Assembly (NCBI GenBank): GCA_910577185.1
Contig: CAJTLR010000021.1
Span: forward strand, 1-51,125
Direction: 5' to 3'
DNA: 51,125 bases
From: an uncultured Acetatifactor sp.
Lineage (GTDB): Bacteria > Bacillota > Clostridia > Lachnospirales > Lachnospiraceae
Below the pieces are notes generated by a model. It worked only from the letters and a program-made list of their open reading frames with translations. It searched no databases and was not told the DNA's origin. Positions 33,300-41,128 of this stretch are shown one piece after another (the first letter of the stretch is position 1; every line of letters begins with the position of its first letter). A program made the translations under genes and the position numbers.

Positions 33300-34310
33300 C
33301 TAATGCCGGTATGTACGTAATTCCACTACTTTTTCAACCGTTAAATCCGTCATTCTGGAGACTTCCTCCACAGAAACTCCGTTTTTTAACATAGCGTCTA
33401 TCAACTGACGCTGCCCCTCCTGAAGGCCTGCTGCCCTGCCCTCCTCTCTTCCTTCCTCTCTTCCTTCCTCTCTTCCTTCCTCTCTTCCTTGTGCCCTTCC
33501 TTCTGCCCTGCCCTCCTCCTGGGCCTCTTTTTTGAACATCTTCATAACTTTTTTCTCGTCATATTCTGTCAGCAATGACTTTTTCACATTCACCCGAAAC
33601 GGCATAAAAATATCCTCCATAATATTGTGATCAATGCAGTACAGCACGGCACCGTCAATCGCATCATCCGCAGACTCTCCCGCCAGACAGAATTCTTTCA
33701 CCTTTGAGACAAAAAGAGCATATTCTTCCAGTCTTCTGCAGTCTTTCATGATTCTTTTATTGTGGCCGTGGTTTATATTTAACATACGCACTGTCAGTTC
33801 AAGGCATGAGTGATGCATGGTCCCCTGGGGATCCGTAAATGCATCCGTCAGGCGAAGCAGCTGTTCATCATCCATTTTTGCGCTTCCGTTATAAAATACC
33901 ACACACTGGGGAGCCGGAAGCCGTATCAGCTTACTTCCGTATATATTTTCTCCCGCTTTTTCCACAAGACTCTCATACTCTGCCGCAATATAGAGCAGAA
34001 AACGCAGCGGAATATTGGGACAGACAGTACTTTGGTGTTCATAAAGGTTCAGGGTATCCGTCAGCAGAAATGCCAGATCATTATTCATGGACATATATAC
34101 CACGTTTTCCAACGTAACCACCTGCAGCGCTTCTTCATCCTGATAATCACTGTGATTCAGGGTATTATAAAGCTGCAGCAGCGCTTTCCTGTCATGTTCA
34201 AAAATATAACAGAACAATCTGTCCTTTACTTTTCGGTTGCTGAAATAATGCCGTAACGGCTGTCTGAAATGCCTGCTTTTCCATGAAACAAATCTCATTT
34301 TTGGCCTCAT
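33300..34310 (-). CDS. Rpn-family recombination-promoting nuclease-like protein
   Basis: 336 aa from ATG 34310, which has GGGG 8 nt upstream; the longer frame to 34418 lacks one. The region KDRLFCYIFEHDRKALLQLYNTL and ALQVVTLENVVYMSMNNDLAFLL fits the PD-(D/E)XK nuclease/transposase-like Rpn proteins common in gut Clostridia. The C-terminal 80 residues hold charged repeats (GRAEGRAQGREEGREE and so on) followed by the helical tail LIDAMLKNGVSVEEVSRMTDL, also typical. Rpn proteins promote recombination or act in phage defence in studied cases; role here unknown. Confidence 0.8.
   Translation of the reverse strand: MRPKMRFVSWKSRHFRQPLRHYFSNRKVKDRLFCYIFEHDRKALLQLYNTLNHSDYQDEEALQVVTLENVVYMSMNNDLAFLLTDTLNLYEHQSTVCPNIPLRFLLYIAAEYESLVEKAGENIYGSKLIRLPAPQCVVFYNGSAKMDDEQLLRLTDAFTDPQGTMHHSCLELTVRMLNINHGHNKRIMKDCRRLEEYALFVSKVKEFCLAGESADDAIDGAVLYCIDHNIMEDIFMPFRVNVKKSLLTEYDEKKVMKMFKKEAQEEGRAEGRAQGREEGREEGREEGREEGRAAGLQEGQRQLIDAMLKNGVSVEEVSRMTDLTVEKVVELRTYRH
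33441..33488 (-). repeat. 12-bp tandem repeat in the Rpn-like gene
   Basis: Four copies of a 12-bp unit (TTCCTCTCTTCC on the plus strand, first copy with one change), coding for Gly-Arg-Glu-Glu on the minus strand. Unit length is a multiple of three, so copy-number change alters the linker without a frameshift. Confidence 0.8.
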
Positions 34311-34439
34311 ATATTGTTCCCCTTTCTTTAACTGCCATCTGGGGAACATTTCCCGGACATTCCCCGCCAGCTCATGTGAAAACTCTGGCAGAATCTGCCT
34401 GAAATGTATCTTGACCATTAGAGTTTTTAGATAAGTTTC

Positions 34440-34468
34440 ATGATAACCGAGAAAAACCTATTTGTCAA
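34440..34468 (-). promoter_or_regulatory. Promoter of the Rpn-like gene
   Basis: Minus-strand TTGACA (34463-34468) and TATCAT (34440-34445), 17 nt apart. Confidence 0.7.
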
Positions 34469-34481
34469 GGATTTTGTGAAA

Positions 34482-34532
34482 CATAAAAATACGATCATAA
34501 AAATACGAATAAAAATACATAAAAAGTATACG
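34482..34532. repeat. AT-rich short tandem repeat after the recombinase gene
   Basis: About 3.5 degenerate copies of (C)ATAAAAATACGA, ending at a GTATAC palindrome, between the recombinase stop and the Rpn promoter. It could be recombinase accessory sites or simple low-complexity DNA. Confidence 0.5.
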
Positions 34533-34560
34533 CATTCGCCGCTGCTGTTCCCATAATCCC

Positions 34561-35586
34561 TTATGGAATGGCATCAATACAGTTCTGCTTCTGCTGCAGG
34601 GAAGTGTGCACATAAAAGTCCATGGTGGTACGTGTGGAAGCGTGTCCCAGAATGGATGAAACCGTCTTACAGTCTATCCCCTTTTCCAGACACGCCGTGG
34701 CAAAACCGTGACGCATGGCATGAAAATTACAGTCGTGCATCTCGCAGCGCTTCAGAATTGTCTTGAACCGCTTCTGGACATTGCGCGGTTCCGTACAGGA
34801 ATCACGCCCGGTAAGCACAAACTCACTTTCTTCCTTTCTCATGTCCTGCAGACACTTCACCAGATACCGCGGAATCGGGATTTCCCTCATGGATGTATGA
34901 GATTTCGGTGTCCGGATGTACAGCACTGTCCTGGGCTGGCCCAGGGAAGCGTCCGGATTGGGGATCCGGGATATGGTGCGCCTGACAGTAATGATATTGG
35001 CTGAAAAATCAATATCTCCCCATTTCAGGCCGCACAGTTCCCCAATCCGCATTCCTGTTCCCCGGCAGAGCAGAATTCCCACCGCAAAAATGGTATTCTG
35101 TTCCAGCAGATATGCTTTCATTCCCATACTGTCCTGCACCGTAAGCACTCTGGACCGGGGTCTGGAACAATTGACAGAACAGTGGGAAAGAATATCCTTA
35201 TTGATCAGTTTCAGATGAACCCCAAACTTCAGTACAGTCTTAAAAGTAGTCAGAGTGGAACGGACCGTGGAATCTGCCAGACCTTTTTCCTGCATCTTTT
35301 CTATAAAGGATAAAACCATGTCGCCGCTCATATCTGCCAGTCCCACACTTCCCAAATAGGGAAGAATATGTATCCGGATGCCATAGCAGTACCCGGAATA
35401 AGTACTTCTTTTCACAATGCCCCGTCTGGTCTGCAGCCAGTTCAGACATAAATCCCGCAGGGTACGGCAGGATGCAGCATCATGACCGCCGCAGGCACCG
35501 TGCGGCAGCGCGGATGTATCCATTTCCTCCAGCACAGCCTTTGCCCTGCGGGTATGTTCCTCCAAAACCATTGTTGTTTCTTTCAT
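34561..35586 (-). CDS. Tyrosine recombinase/integrase
   Basis: 341 aa from ATG 35586, with AGGAGG 12 nt upstream (long but the only good site). A SAM-like N-terminal core-binding domain (about 45-130) precedes the catalytic domain with GTGMRIGELCGLKWGD (first Arg), HAMRHGFATACLEKGID (His-x-x-Arg), LGHASTRTTMDFYVH (His and nucleophile Tyr). Such integrases often sit beside surface polysaccharide loci in Lachnospiraceae and may invert or exchange cassettes. No att site or invertible element with long inverted repeats was found in the window. Confidence 0.92.
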   Translation of the reverse strand: MKETTMVLEEHTRRAKAVLEEMDTSALPHGACGGHDAASCRTLRDLCLNWLQTRRGIVKRSTYSGYCYGIRIHILPYLGSVGLADMSGDMVLSFIEKMQEKGLADSTVRSTLTTFKTVLKFGVHLKLINKDILSHCSVNCSRPRSRVLTVQDSMGMKAYLLEQNTIFAVGILLCRGTGMRIGELCGLKWGDIDFSANIITVRRTISRIPNPDASLGQPRTVLYIRTPKSHTSMREIPIPRYLVKCLQDMRKEESEFVLTGRDSCTEPRNVQKRFKTILKRCEMHDCNFHAMRHGFATACLEKGIDCKTVSSILGHASTRTTMDFYVHTSLQQKQNCIDAIP

Positions 35587-35688
35587 CTTCTGTACAGTCC
35601 TCCTATCTTTGTTATAAAATAATTCCATATTCATGGCAGGAAGGGGCCGAATGGCCATCCACATCATGATTGATTTGAAATCATGAAT
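35587..35688 (-). promoter_or_regulatory. Recombinase leader with dyad
   Basis: The leader of the recombinase gene contains an 8-bp inverted repeat TCATGATT (35664-35671) / AATCATGA (35679-35686) and the short GGCC-GAAT-GGCC palindrome near 35645. A TATAAC -10-like box occurs near 35612 with no clear -35. The dyad may be an operator or recombinase binding site. Confidence 0.35.
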
Positions 35689-35779
35689 CGAGTAGGGGAA
35701 CGTCCCTCTCCACTACTCGCCGCGCGGCCCATACGCCGCTTTTGCAGCATAATTCCTCTGTACGGGCCTGCGCAAAAAA
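35689..35779 (-). repeat. Modular structured repeat, copy E
   Basis: On the minus strand: U-tract, GCGCA, closing stem GGCCCGTAC/GTATGGGCC (35760-35768 with 35726-35734), hairpin GCTGC-AAAA-GCGGC (35735-35748), the GCGCGGCG linker, and the intact CGAGTAG/CTACTCG stem-loop (35689 on). The second inner hairpin of copy D is missing, as if deleted. The closing stem differs from copy D by compensatory changes. Confidence 0.75.
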
Positions 35780-35812
35780 TAAGGCAAAGCCCTCTGAAAT
35801 ACAGGCTCTGCC
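35775..35812 (-). terminator. Terminator at the 3' end of the polysaccharide locus
   Basis: On the minus strand GGCAGAGCC (35804-35812) pairs with GGCTTTGCC (35783-35791), one mismatch, followed by TTATTTTTT. It ends the run of genes whose last member is the ferredoxin/F420-type gene and leads straight into copy E. Confidence 0.75.
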
Positions 35813-35950
35813 CTCTCTTAATCTTTTTTCGGACTTACCAACCAAACTGTCCAAGTGTCATCCAATTGATAGCAATATCATTTTTTCAAAGCCTCTTCCG
35901 GCAAAGTATCACTTTTCCATAAATATGCCGTACCTTCTTCCACTGAATCA

Positions 35951-37177
35951 TTACTTGTTGTTTACCCTGGTAAACGTAAACATCAACCCATAGTCCTCAT
36001 TTTTCTGCACTTTTGCTCCTTTTTTACTGCTGCACGTTCGGCTTAACACAAAGGATTTCATCCATTTTTTTATATTTCTTTTTATAGATGTAGGAATATA
36101 TTTCTTTTGCAACCGCTTGAAAGACAATACATCCATATCCAGAAAAAAGGTACACCTCTGTGCAGGTCTGCTAACAGAAGAATATTCAGAAGGATTATAC
36201 CGCACTCCTTCCTGATATGAGACCTCCTCAAAAATGATATCTTTCTTTATAACATTAAATAACTCTTGTCCTTTTTGAGTTCTCACAATTATAAATGACA
36301 TTCCCTTCCCATCGTTCAACTCTGAGACTATTTTTTCCGCTCCCCATAAATCACCAACCGTTATGTCAGCCAACTTCTTACTTTTTGCAAAACACTCATA
36401 ACAAGATAGTCTTAAACAGTAATTTTTTAAAAACATCTGCATATAGGGATCTTCATCCTTAGGAATGTAAATATACTGAAATTTATTATCTGCTTTATTC
36501 ATTTTCACATTGACAGATTTTTTCCCTTTGCATCTGAAATTAATATTTCTCAATTTTGCTTTATATTTCTTTTCGATATGATTAACGTATTTTTTCCATA
36601 ATCTGGCTGATGGTACTCCGTGACAAATAACATCCATGCAATAAAGCTGGCTATACGCTTTTCCCAAATAAAGTCTTAATCCATTTATCTGGCATACTGT
36701 TCCAGTAAAAAGAACTTTTTTTCCTGCCTCAAGATATTTTTTTACTTTTATATAGGTGTCGCCAGGTTCTGCCTGCAAATACTTTGAACCCTGAAGATAT
36801 TTTAAATCTTTTATATCCTGAACTTCCCTATAATATGCAGATTTACAGTCATCAGACATAGATATACCAAATACAACTCCCCCAGACAGAATCATGTAAG
36901 AAGCCAACAGTGAAAAAATTCCCCCTGAGGAGCTTGTTTCGCGGACTTCCGCATCTTTGGAATATCCTCCATAGGCATTCAGAACCTCTAAACATTCCCC
37001 CTTCTTCAAAAAAGGACAAACTGCTTTGCATCTCCCGCAATTGATACAGTTTCTTTTTTCTACAATAGGATAATAAAACCCTTCCTGATCTGCCTCCATT
37101 GAAATACATCGTTTCGGACATATCTGTGCACAGGCTGCACAACCACAGCAATTCTTTTTATCTTTGATTTCCAACAT
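35951..37177 (-). CDS. Ferredoxin/coenzyme F420 hydrogenase beta-like protein
   Basis: 408 aa from ATG 37177 (GGGAGGAG 4 nt upstream). Two [4Fe-4S] motifs open the protein: CCGCAACAQICPKRC and CINCGRCKAVCPF. The rest matches the FrhB/FdhB C-terminal domain (GGIFSLLASYMI, FTGTVCQINGLRLYLGK, DVICHGVPSARLWKKY, DITVGDLWG). Relatives are common in polysaccharide loci next to pyruvyl transferase genes; an electron transfer role in sugar modification is supposed, not proven. Last gene of the locus, AT-rich. Confidence 0.85.
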   Translation of the reverse strand: MLEIKDKKNCCGCAACAQICPKRCISMEADQEGFYYPIVEKRNCINCGRCKAVCPFLKKGECLEVLNAYGGYSKDAEVRETSSSGGIFSLLASYMILSGGVVFGISMSDDCKSAYYREVQDIKDLKYLQGSKYLQAEPGDTYIKVKKYLEAGKKVLFTGTVCQINGLRLYLGKAYSQLYCMDVICHGVPSARLWKKYVNHIEKKYKAKLRNINFRCKGKKSVNVKMNKADNKFQYIYIPKDEDPYMQMFLKNYCLRLSCYECFAKSKKLADITVGDLWGAEKIVSELNDGKGMSFIIVRTQKGQELFNVIKKDIIFEEVSYQEGVRYNPSEYSSVSRPAQRCTFFLDMDVLSFKRLQKKYIPTSIKRNIKKWMKSFVLSRTCSSKKGAKVQKNEDYGLMFTFTRVNNK

Positions 37178-37215
37178 TTCTCCTCCCGAATACATTTAAT
37201 ATCTCTGCCGGAGTA

Positions 37216-38745
37216 TTATTTATGAAAAAACAGCTTTCTGAAAATTTTTTCGATCAATGATGAAATCATATGTTTTTCTTCTTTATTCATCCCCAATAGC
37301 CACATGGAACAACTGTAAATGGCAGTATAAATCAAGATCCAGGCAATCATTCTAATCAGAGATTGCATCACAATCCATTTCCATATTACAAAGCCTGCAA
37401 TACATGGAACCACCAGTGCTGGAAAAATACGTACTATTTTCTTCCAGAAGAAAACCATATCTAATCCTATATACCGATAATAATACCAGTTCATAAATAC
37501 AATATTTCCCCCAAAAAGCGATAGTGCAGTTCCCATAGCAGCACCAACCGGCCCAAATCGCCCAATTAACGGAATACTCACAAAAATATTGGCTACTGCA
37601 ATCAAAAAATAAACTACAGACCTGGTTTTGTGCATATTTTTGGCCCGCTGTATTTCAATTCCAATGTTCTGCACCAGTGGAACTGTCACCGGAATAATCA
37701 GAAACAGTGTCACAACATAGGACTCACCATATCCCTCCCCACCCCAAAAAAACATAAAAATTTGTCCAAAAAAGAAAAAACCAGTTAAAATCAATCCCAT
37801 AACCATAAACTGGACTCGTCCCACTTTTGTAAATAAACATGTTAATTCCCGGTTATCATTTGTTTCTGCAACGATACGGTTTACTTTTGGTACAAAAACG
37901 CCTGAAATTGCTGTTGAAAATTGAATGTACATTGTGTTGATTTGTGCTCCAAGACCATAAACAGCCACCGCCATAGTTCCGGAAAATCTTCCTAAAAGAA
38001 ACTTGTCAACACTCCAGTTTACCTGATCTATAATTTGATTCAGAAAAATAAAAAATGTAAATATCCACATTTCTTTTAGCAGACTGAACTGAAATTTATG
38101 AAACAAAAATCTTGTATGTAATTTTTTAATGCTATACCAGATATTTACAGACAGTTTAGCAACCGTCAGAATGGCTGAGACTGTCACCATTCCAACAGAT
38201 CCAAATCCGAGCAATAATAATGGCAATGTAAAAAAGGGATTCAGGAGACTCTGTAAAACCCCAAGCAGTCTTTGAAAAACAAAACACTCATGTGCTGATG
38301 TAATAGTACTGAAAACACTATCCGGAAAAGCCAGCGCCAAATTCAAAATCAGAATAGACATCAAAATTTTAGCAGTTTCATATTCTTTTTCAGTAAGCCC
38401 ATCACCAAAAATCCTTTTGATGTTTCGCAGCATGACAAAACCACAAAAAACACATATTACCGTAATACAGAGAAATATTGTCATAAACATTCCATTTAGT
38501 CTTGCTATTTCCCGCTCTTCATTTTTTATTTTTAATCTTGAATAAAACCTTATATAAGAAGAAGCAAATCCAAAATTTAATAAACCAAGATATGACACAA
38601 CTGAGCTCACCAATGTATATAGACCATACTCGCTTTGTCCCAGCATACGAAGCATTATGGGAGTATAAAGAATACCAGATAAAATATGGATTCCCTGCGA
38701 AATATATGATAGTAATACACCTACTTTTCTCTGATTTCCATTCAT
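37216..38745 (-). CDS. Wzx-type oligosaccharide flippase
   Basis: 509 aa with about 12-14 hydrophobic helices and the Polysacc_synt (MOP/MATE superfamily) N-terminus GVLLSYISQGIHILSGILYTPIML, then LGQSEYGLYTLVSSVVSYLGLLNFGF. It should move lipid-linked repeat units across the membrane for polymerisation by the Wzy-like protein encoded upstream. The ATG has AGGA 8 nt upstream. Confidence 0.9.
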   Translation of the reverse strand: MNGNQRKVGVLLSYISQGIHILSGILYTPIMLRMLGQSEYGLYTLVSSVVSYLGLLNFGFASSYIRFYSRLKIKNEEREIARLNGMFMTIFLCITVICVFCGFVMLRNIKRIFGDGLTEKEYETAKILMSILILNLALAFPDSVFSTITSAHECFVFQRLLGVLQSLLNPFFTLPLLLLGFGSVGMVTVSAILTVAKLSVNIWYSIKKLHTRFLFHKFQFSLLKEMWIFTFFIFLNQIIDQVNWSVDKFLLGRFSGTMAVAVYGLGAQINTMYIQFSTAISGVFVPKVNRIVAETNDNRELTCLFTKVGRVQFMVMGLILTGFFFFGQIFMFFWGGEGYGESYVVTLFLIIPVTVPLVQNIGIEIQRAKNMHKTRSVVYFLIAVANIFVSIPLIGRFGPVGAAMGTALSLFGGNIVFMNWYYYRYIGLDMVFFWKKIVRIFPALVVPCIAGFVIWKWIVMQSLIRMIAWILIYTAIYSCSMWLLGMNKEEKHMISSLIEKIFRKLFFHK

Positions 38746-38783
38746 CGTTTCTATCCTTTTGGACGATACCCCTGTTAGTTTCC

Positions 38784-39866
38784 TTACTTCCTGATGTTTT
38801 TCATTGACTTGTGAAGAAATGCATACACTTTTTCTTGCTCATGGCAAAGCAGCATCTTTCCGGTCTTATAATCTGCCTCAAAATCATCTGCCTCATCCAC
38901 ACATGTCTTTTTCTTTCTTGTTAAATCAAACTTTTGCAAAAAAGTATCTAATCTTGAATTCATCTCTTCACCATTCACTCTATCATATATCCAAAATGGC
39001 CTATCAAAAATAAACGAAAAAACACTGGCATGAAAAGAATCCGTCAAAATTATTTTTGCCTCTGATATCAAATATACAAACTCATCCGGACCTGCCACAT
39101 ACTCTTCTCTGGTACAGTCCATAATATTTACTACTTTCAAATCGTGTTTTTGTACCAGAAAATCCATATCTTTTTTTGCTTGCTCGGGAACCTTTCCAAT
39201 AAAAAAGACAAAAATATAAGCTCTCCCATCTTTCATGTATTTAGGCCGCCTTGCCACTTTCAGCCATTCCTGCCTCGAAAGCATCAGCGTAGGGTCAATC
39301 AGAACTTCCGCTTCCTTGCCCGTCAACTCTTTTACAATTGCTGCACCTGCATTTTCTCTTACAGATATATATTCCATATCATTAAGATATTTTGTGAACC
39401 AGGGTTTCCATACTTCAGGTAAATGCTCCAGCCCAAAACTGGGGGCAAAACAAATTTTTTTTTCTTTTTCTATAAAAGATAATAAAAATGCCTCTTTTTT
39501 ACATTCTGGCACATCAAACCATGTGGGGTTCCAGACCTGATCACTTCCTATCACAAAACAATCCGCACTTTTATCAATCTCGTCTACTGTCTTATAGTAT
39601 TTGTATTTTATATATTTTTCGTTAAAAAAATAAAAACTCAATAATTTCCTATATTTTTTCCAATAGGACGCACTGCCTGCCAGCTTATATCGGGTAGCTC
39701 TGTGTATTAAATACTTTATGCTGTTTTTTATGGTAACCATCTCTGGTTCACAACCATATGTCACTACAGTAAGTCCCAGCTGTCTCAAAACATACTGTAC
39801 CGCATAATTTTGTAACCGGTTCCCATAATTTGTAATATCAAAAATAGTAATAATTCCTGCTTTCAT
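38784..39866 (-). CDS. Polysaccharide pyruvyl transferase family protein
   Basis: 360 aa from ATG 39866 (AGGTG 6 nt upstream; the GTG three codons earlier overlaps it). Motifs: ITIFDITNYGNRLQNYAVQY at the N-terminus, VIGSDQVWNP, APSFGLEHLP, SVRENAG and LTDSFHASVFSF, all typical of the PS_pyruv_trans domain. The family adds pyruvate ketals to sugars, giving negative charge to the polymer. Pairing with the ferredoxin/F420-type gene two genes downstream recurs in such loci. Confidence 0.88.
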   Translation of the reverse strand: MKAGIITIFDITNYGNRLQNYAVQYVLRQLGLTVVTYGCEPEMVTIKNSIKYLIHRATRYKLAGSASYWKKYRKLLSFYFFNEKYIKYKYYKTVDEIDKSADCFVIGSDQVWNPTWFDVPECKKEAFLLSFIEKEKKICFAPSFGLEHLPEVWKPWFTKYLNDMEYISVRENAGAAIVKELTGKEAEVLIDPTLMLSRQEWLKVARRPKYMKDGRAYIFVFFIGKVPEQAKKDMDFLVQKHDLKVVNIMDCTREEYVAGPDEFVYLISEAKIILTDSFHASVFSFIFDRPFWIYDRVNGEEMNSRLDTFLQKFDLTRKKKTCVDEADDFEADYKTGKMLLCHEQEKVYAFLHKSMKNIRK

Positions 39867-39888
39867 ATAATTCACCTATAACATGATC

Positions 39889-40857
39889 TCACTTTTCATG
39901 CCGCCAAATGCGATAGCAAGTTCCAAACATTTTGGGAAATGCACATATCCACAAATACAATATTTTATCTTTCCATAATATTTCTGGTCTGAAAACATGC
40001 CTCCAATTTTGTCTTGCTGTTTTAAGCATATCATCGTAATAATCCTGTTCTAATACATTTGAAATCAAAGCTCTCTTTATTCCCCTATAGCATCTGATTG
40101 CTAAAGCCGCTTTGCAAGAATCATAAAACTCCTTATTCTGATCCTGGAACAATTCGCAAACGTTCTTCCATGCAAGTACCTCTGTGTACTTTTTATTATC
40201 ATATGCTCCCTGAGACAAAGATTCAGTATAGTGGACATGGAAATATAGAAACTCTGACAAATCCACCACTTTTCCAGCTTTTTTTAATACATTGGCAAAA
40301 AACAGTGTATCTTCTCCCACTTTCAAATCTGCCCTGAACCGAATACCACTGACAAGACTTTTGTGATAAATTGCCGCCCAGCAAACAACATGTACATAAC
40401 TGCTGATATATCTATACTGCTCCAGACTTATCACCTGCATAATCCCTTTCCCGACATTATATTCTGGAACATTCTCGGCATAGTCATAATCAACACTATG
40501 ACAAGTCCCCAGCAATAAGCCTGCAGACTGTACCGCATAAAGTAGTTTTTCAACATAAGTAGCTTCCACAAAATCATCGGAATCTACAAACACACAATAC
40601 TCCCCACTAAAATGATCCAGCGCATAGTTACGGGCATGTGCCACACCTGCATTTTTTAAATGATGTACTGTTATTCTCCCATCTTTTCGGGCATATGCAT
40701 CACACACTGCCGCACTCTTGTCAGTGGAGCCATCGTCTATAAGAAGTATTTCAAGGTTTTTATATGTTTGACAGCAAATACTTTCTACACACTTATGCAG
40801 GACATTTTCTACATTGTATATAGGTACAATCACTGAAACTACAATATCATCTTTCAT
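39889..40857 (-). CDS. Family 2 glycosyltransferase
   Basis: 322 aa from ATG 40857 with GGTGAG 7 nt upstream. The GT-A fold is shown by VSVIVPIYNVENVLHKCVES, ILLIDDGSTDKSA and the metal-binding FVDSDDFVEATYVE. It transfers a nucleotide sugar to the growing repeat unit; the sugar cannot be told. It begins 42 bp after the restored stop of the GtrII-type gene. Confidence 0.92.
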   Translation of the reverse strand: MKDDIVVSVIVPIYNVENVLHKCVESICCQTYKNLEILLIDDGSTDKSAAVCDAYARKDGRITVHHLKNAGVAHARNYALDHFSGEYCVFVDSDDFVEATYVEKLLYAVQSAGLLLGTCHSVDYDYAENVPEYNVGKGIMQVISLEQYRYISSYVHVVCWAAIYHKSLVSGIRFRADLKVGEDTLFFANVLKKAGKVVDLSEFLYFHVHYTESLSQGAYDNKKYTEVLAWKNVCELFQDQNKEFYDSCKAALAIRCYRGIKRALISNVLEQDYYDDMLKTARQNWRHVFRPEILWKDKILYLWICAFPKMFGTCYRIWRHEK

Positions 40858-40898
40858 TATACAACTCACCAGCCCCATTATTTTCTCAAGTAAACTTA

Positions 40899-41128
40899 TC
40901 AAAATTTTACCACCAGAACATCTCCCACTATTTTTATGGAACCTGCATCCGGATAGTTTGGCATTTCAACAATCTCTGGTAATTGCTCATATTCCTCTGC
41001 ATTTTTCATCACCGGCAAAAAACCACACCAAATCTTCATCGTAGTTTTCCATCTGTAATTATTGATCAACTCCGCATATTGATAAGGATAAATGCAAACT
41101 TCATCAAACTGCGGTATATCCGGCAGCG
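40899..41128 (-). pseudogene. Displaced C-terminus of the GtrII-type gene (frameshift)
   Basis: After the premature TAA of the upstream gene an open frame in the -1 register continues for about 77 codons to a TGA at 40899-40901: DLTLPDIPQFDEVCIYPYQY and later EMPNYPDAGSIKIVGDVLVV. It has no start codon or ribosome site, but reads as the natural tail of the same protein; GtrII relatives end in a similar YP-x2-GS-hydrophobic stretch. One extra A in the A6 run at about 41136-41141 would join the frames. Confidence 0.8.

Noticed and set aside
33441..33488. Possible CRISPR-like array
   Set aside because: The units are 12 bp, directly abutting, without spacers, and code for a Gly-Arg-Glu-Glu repeat inside a gene.
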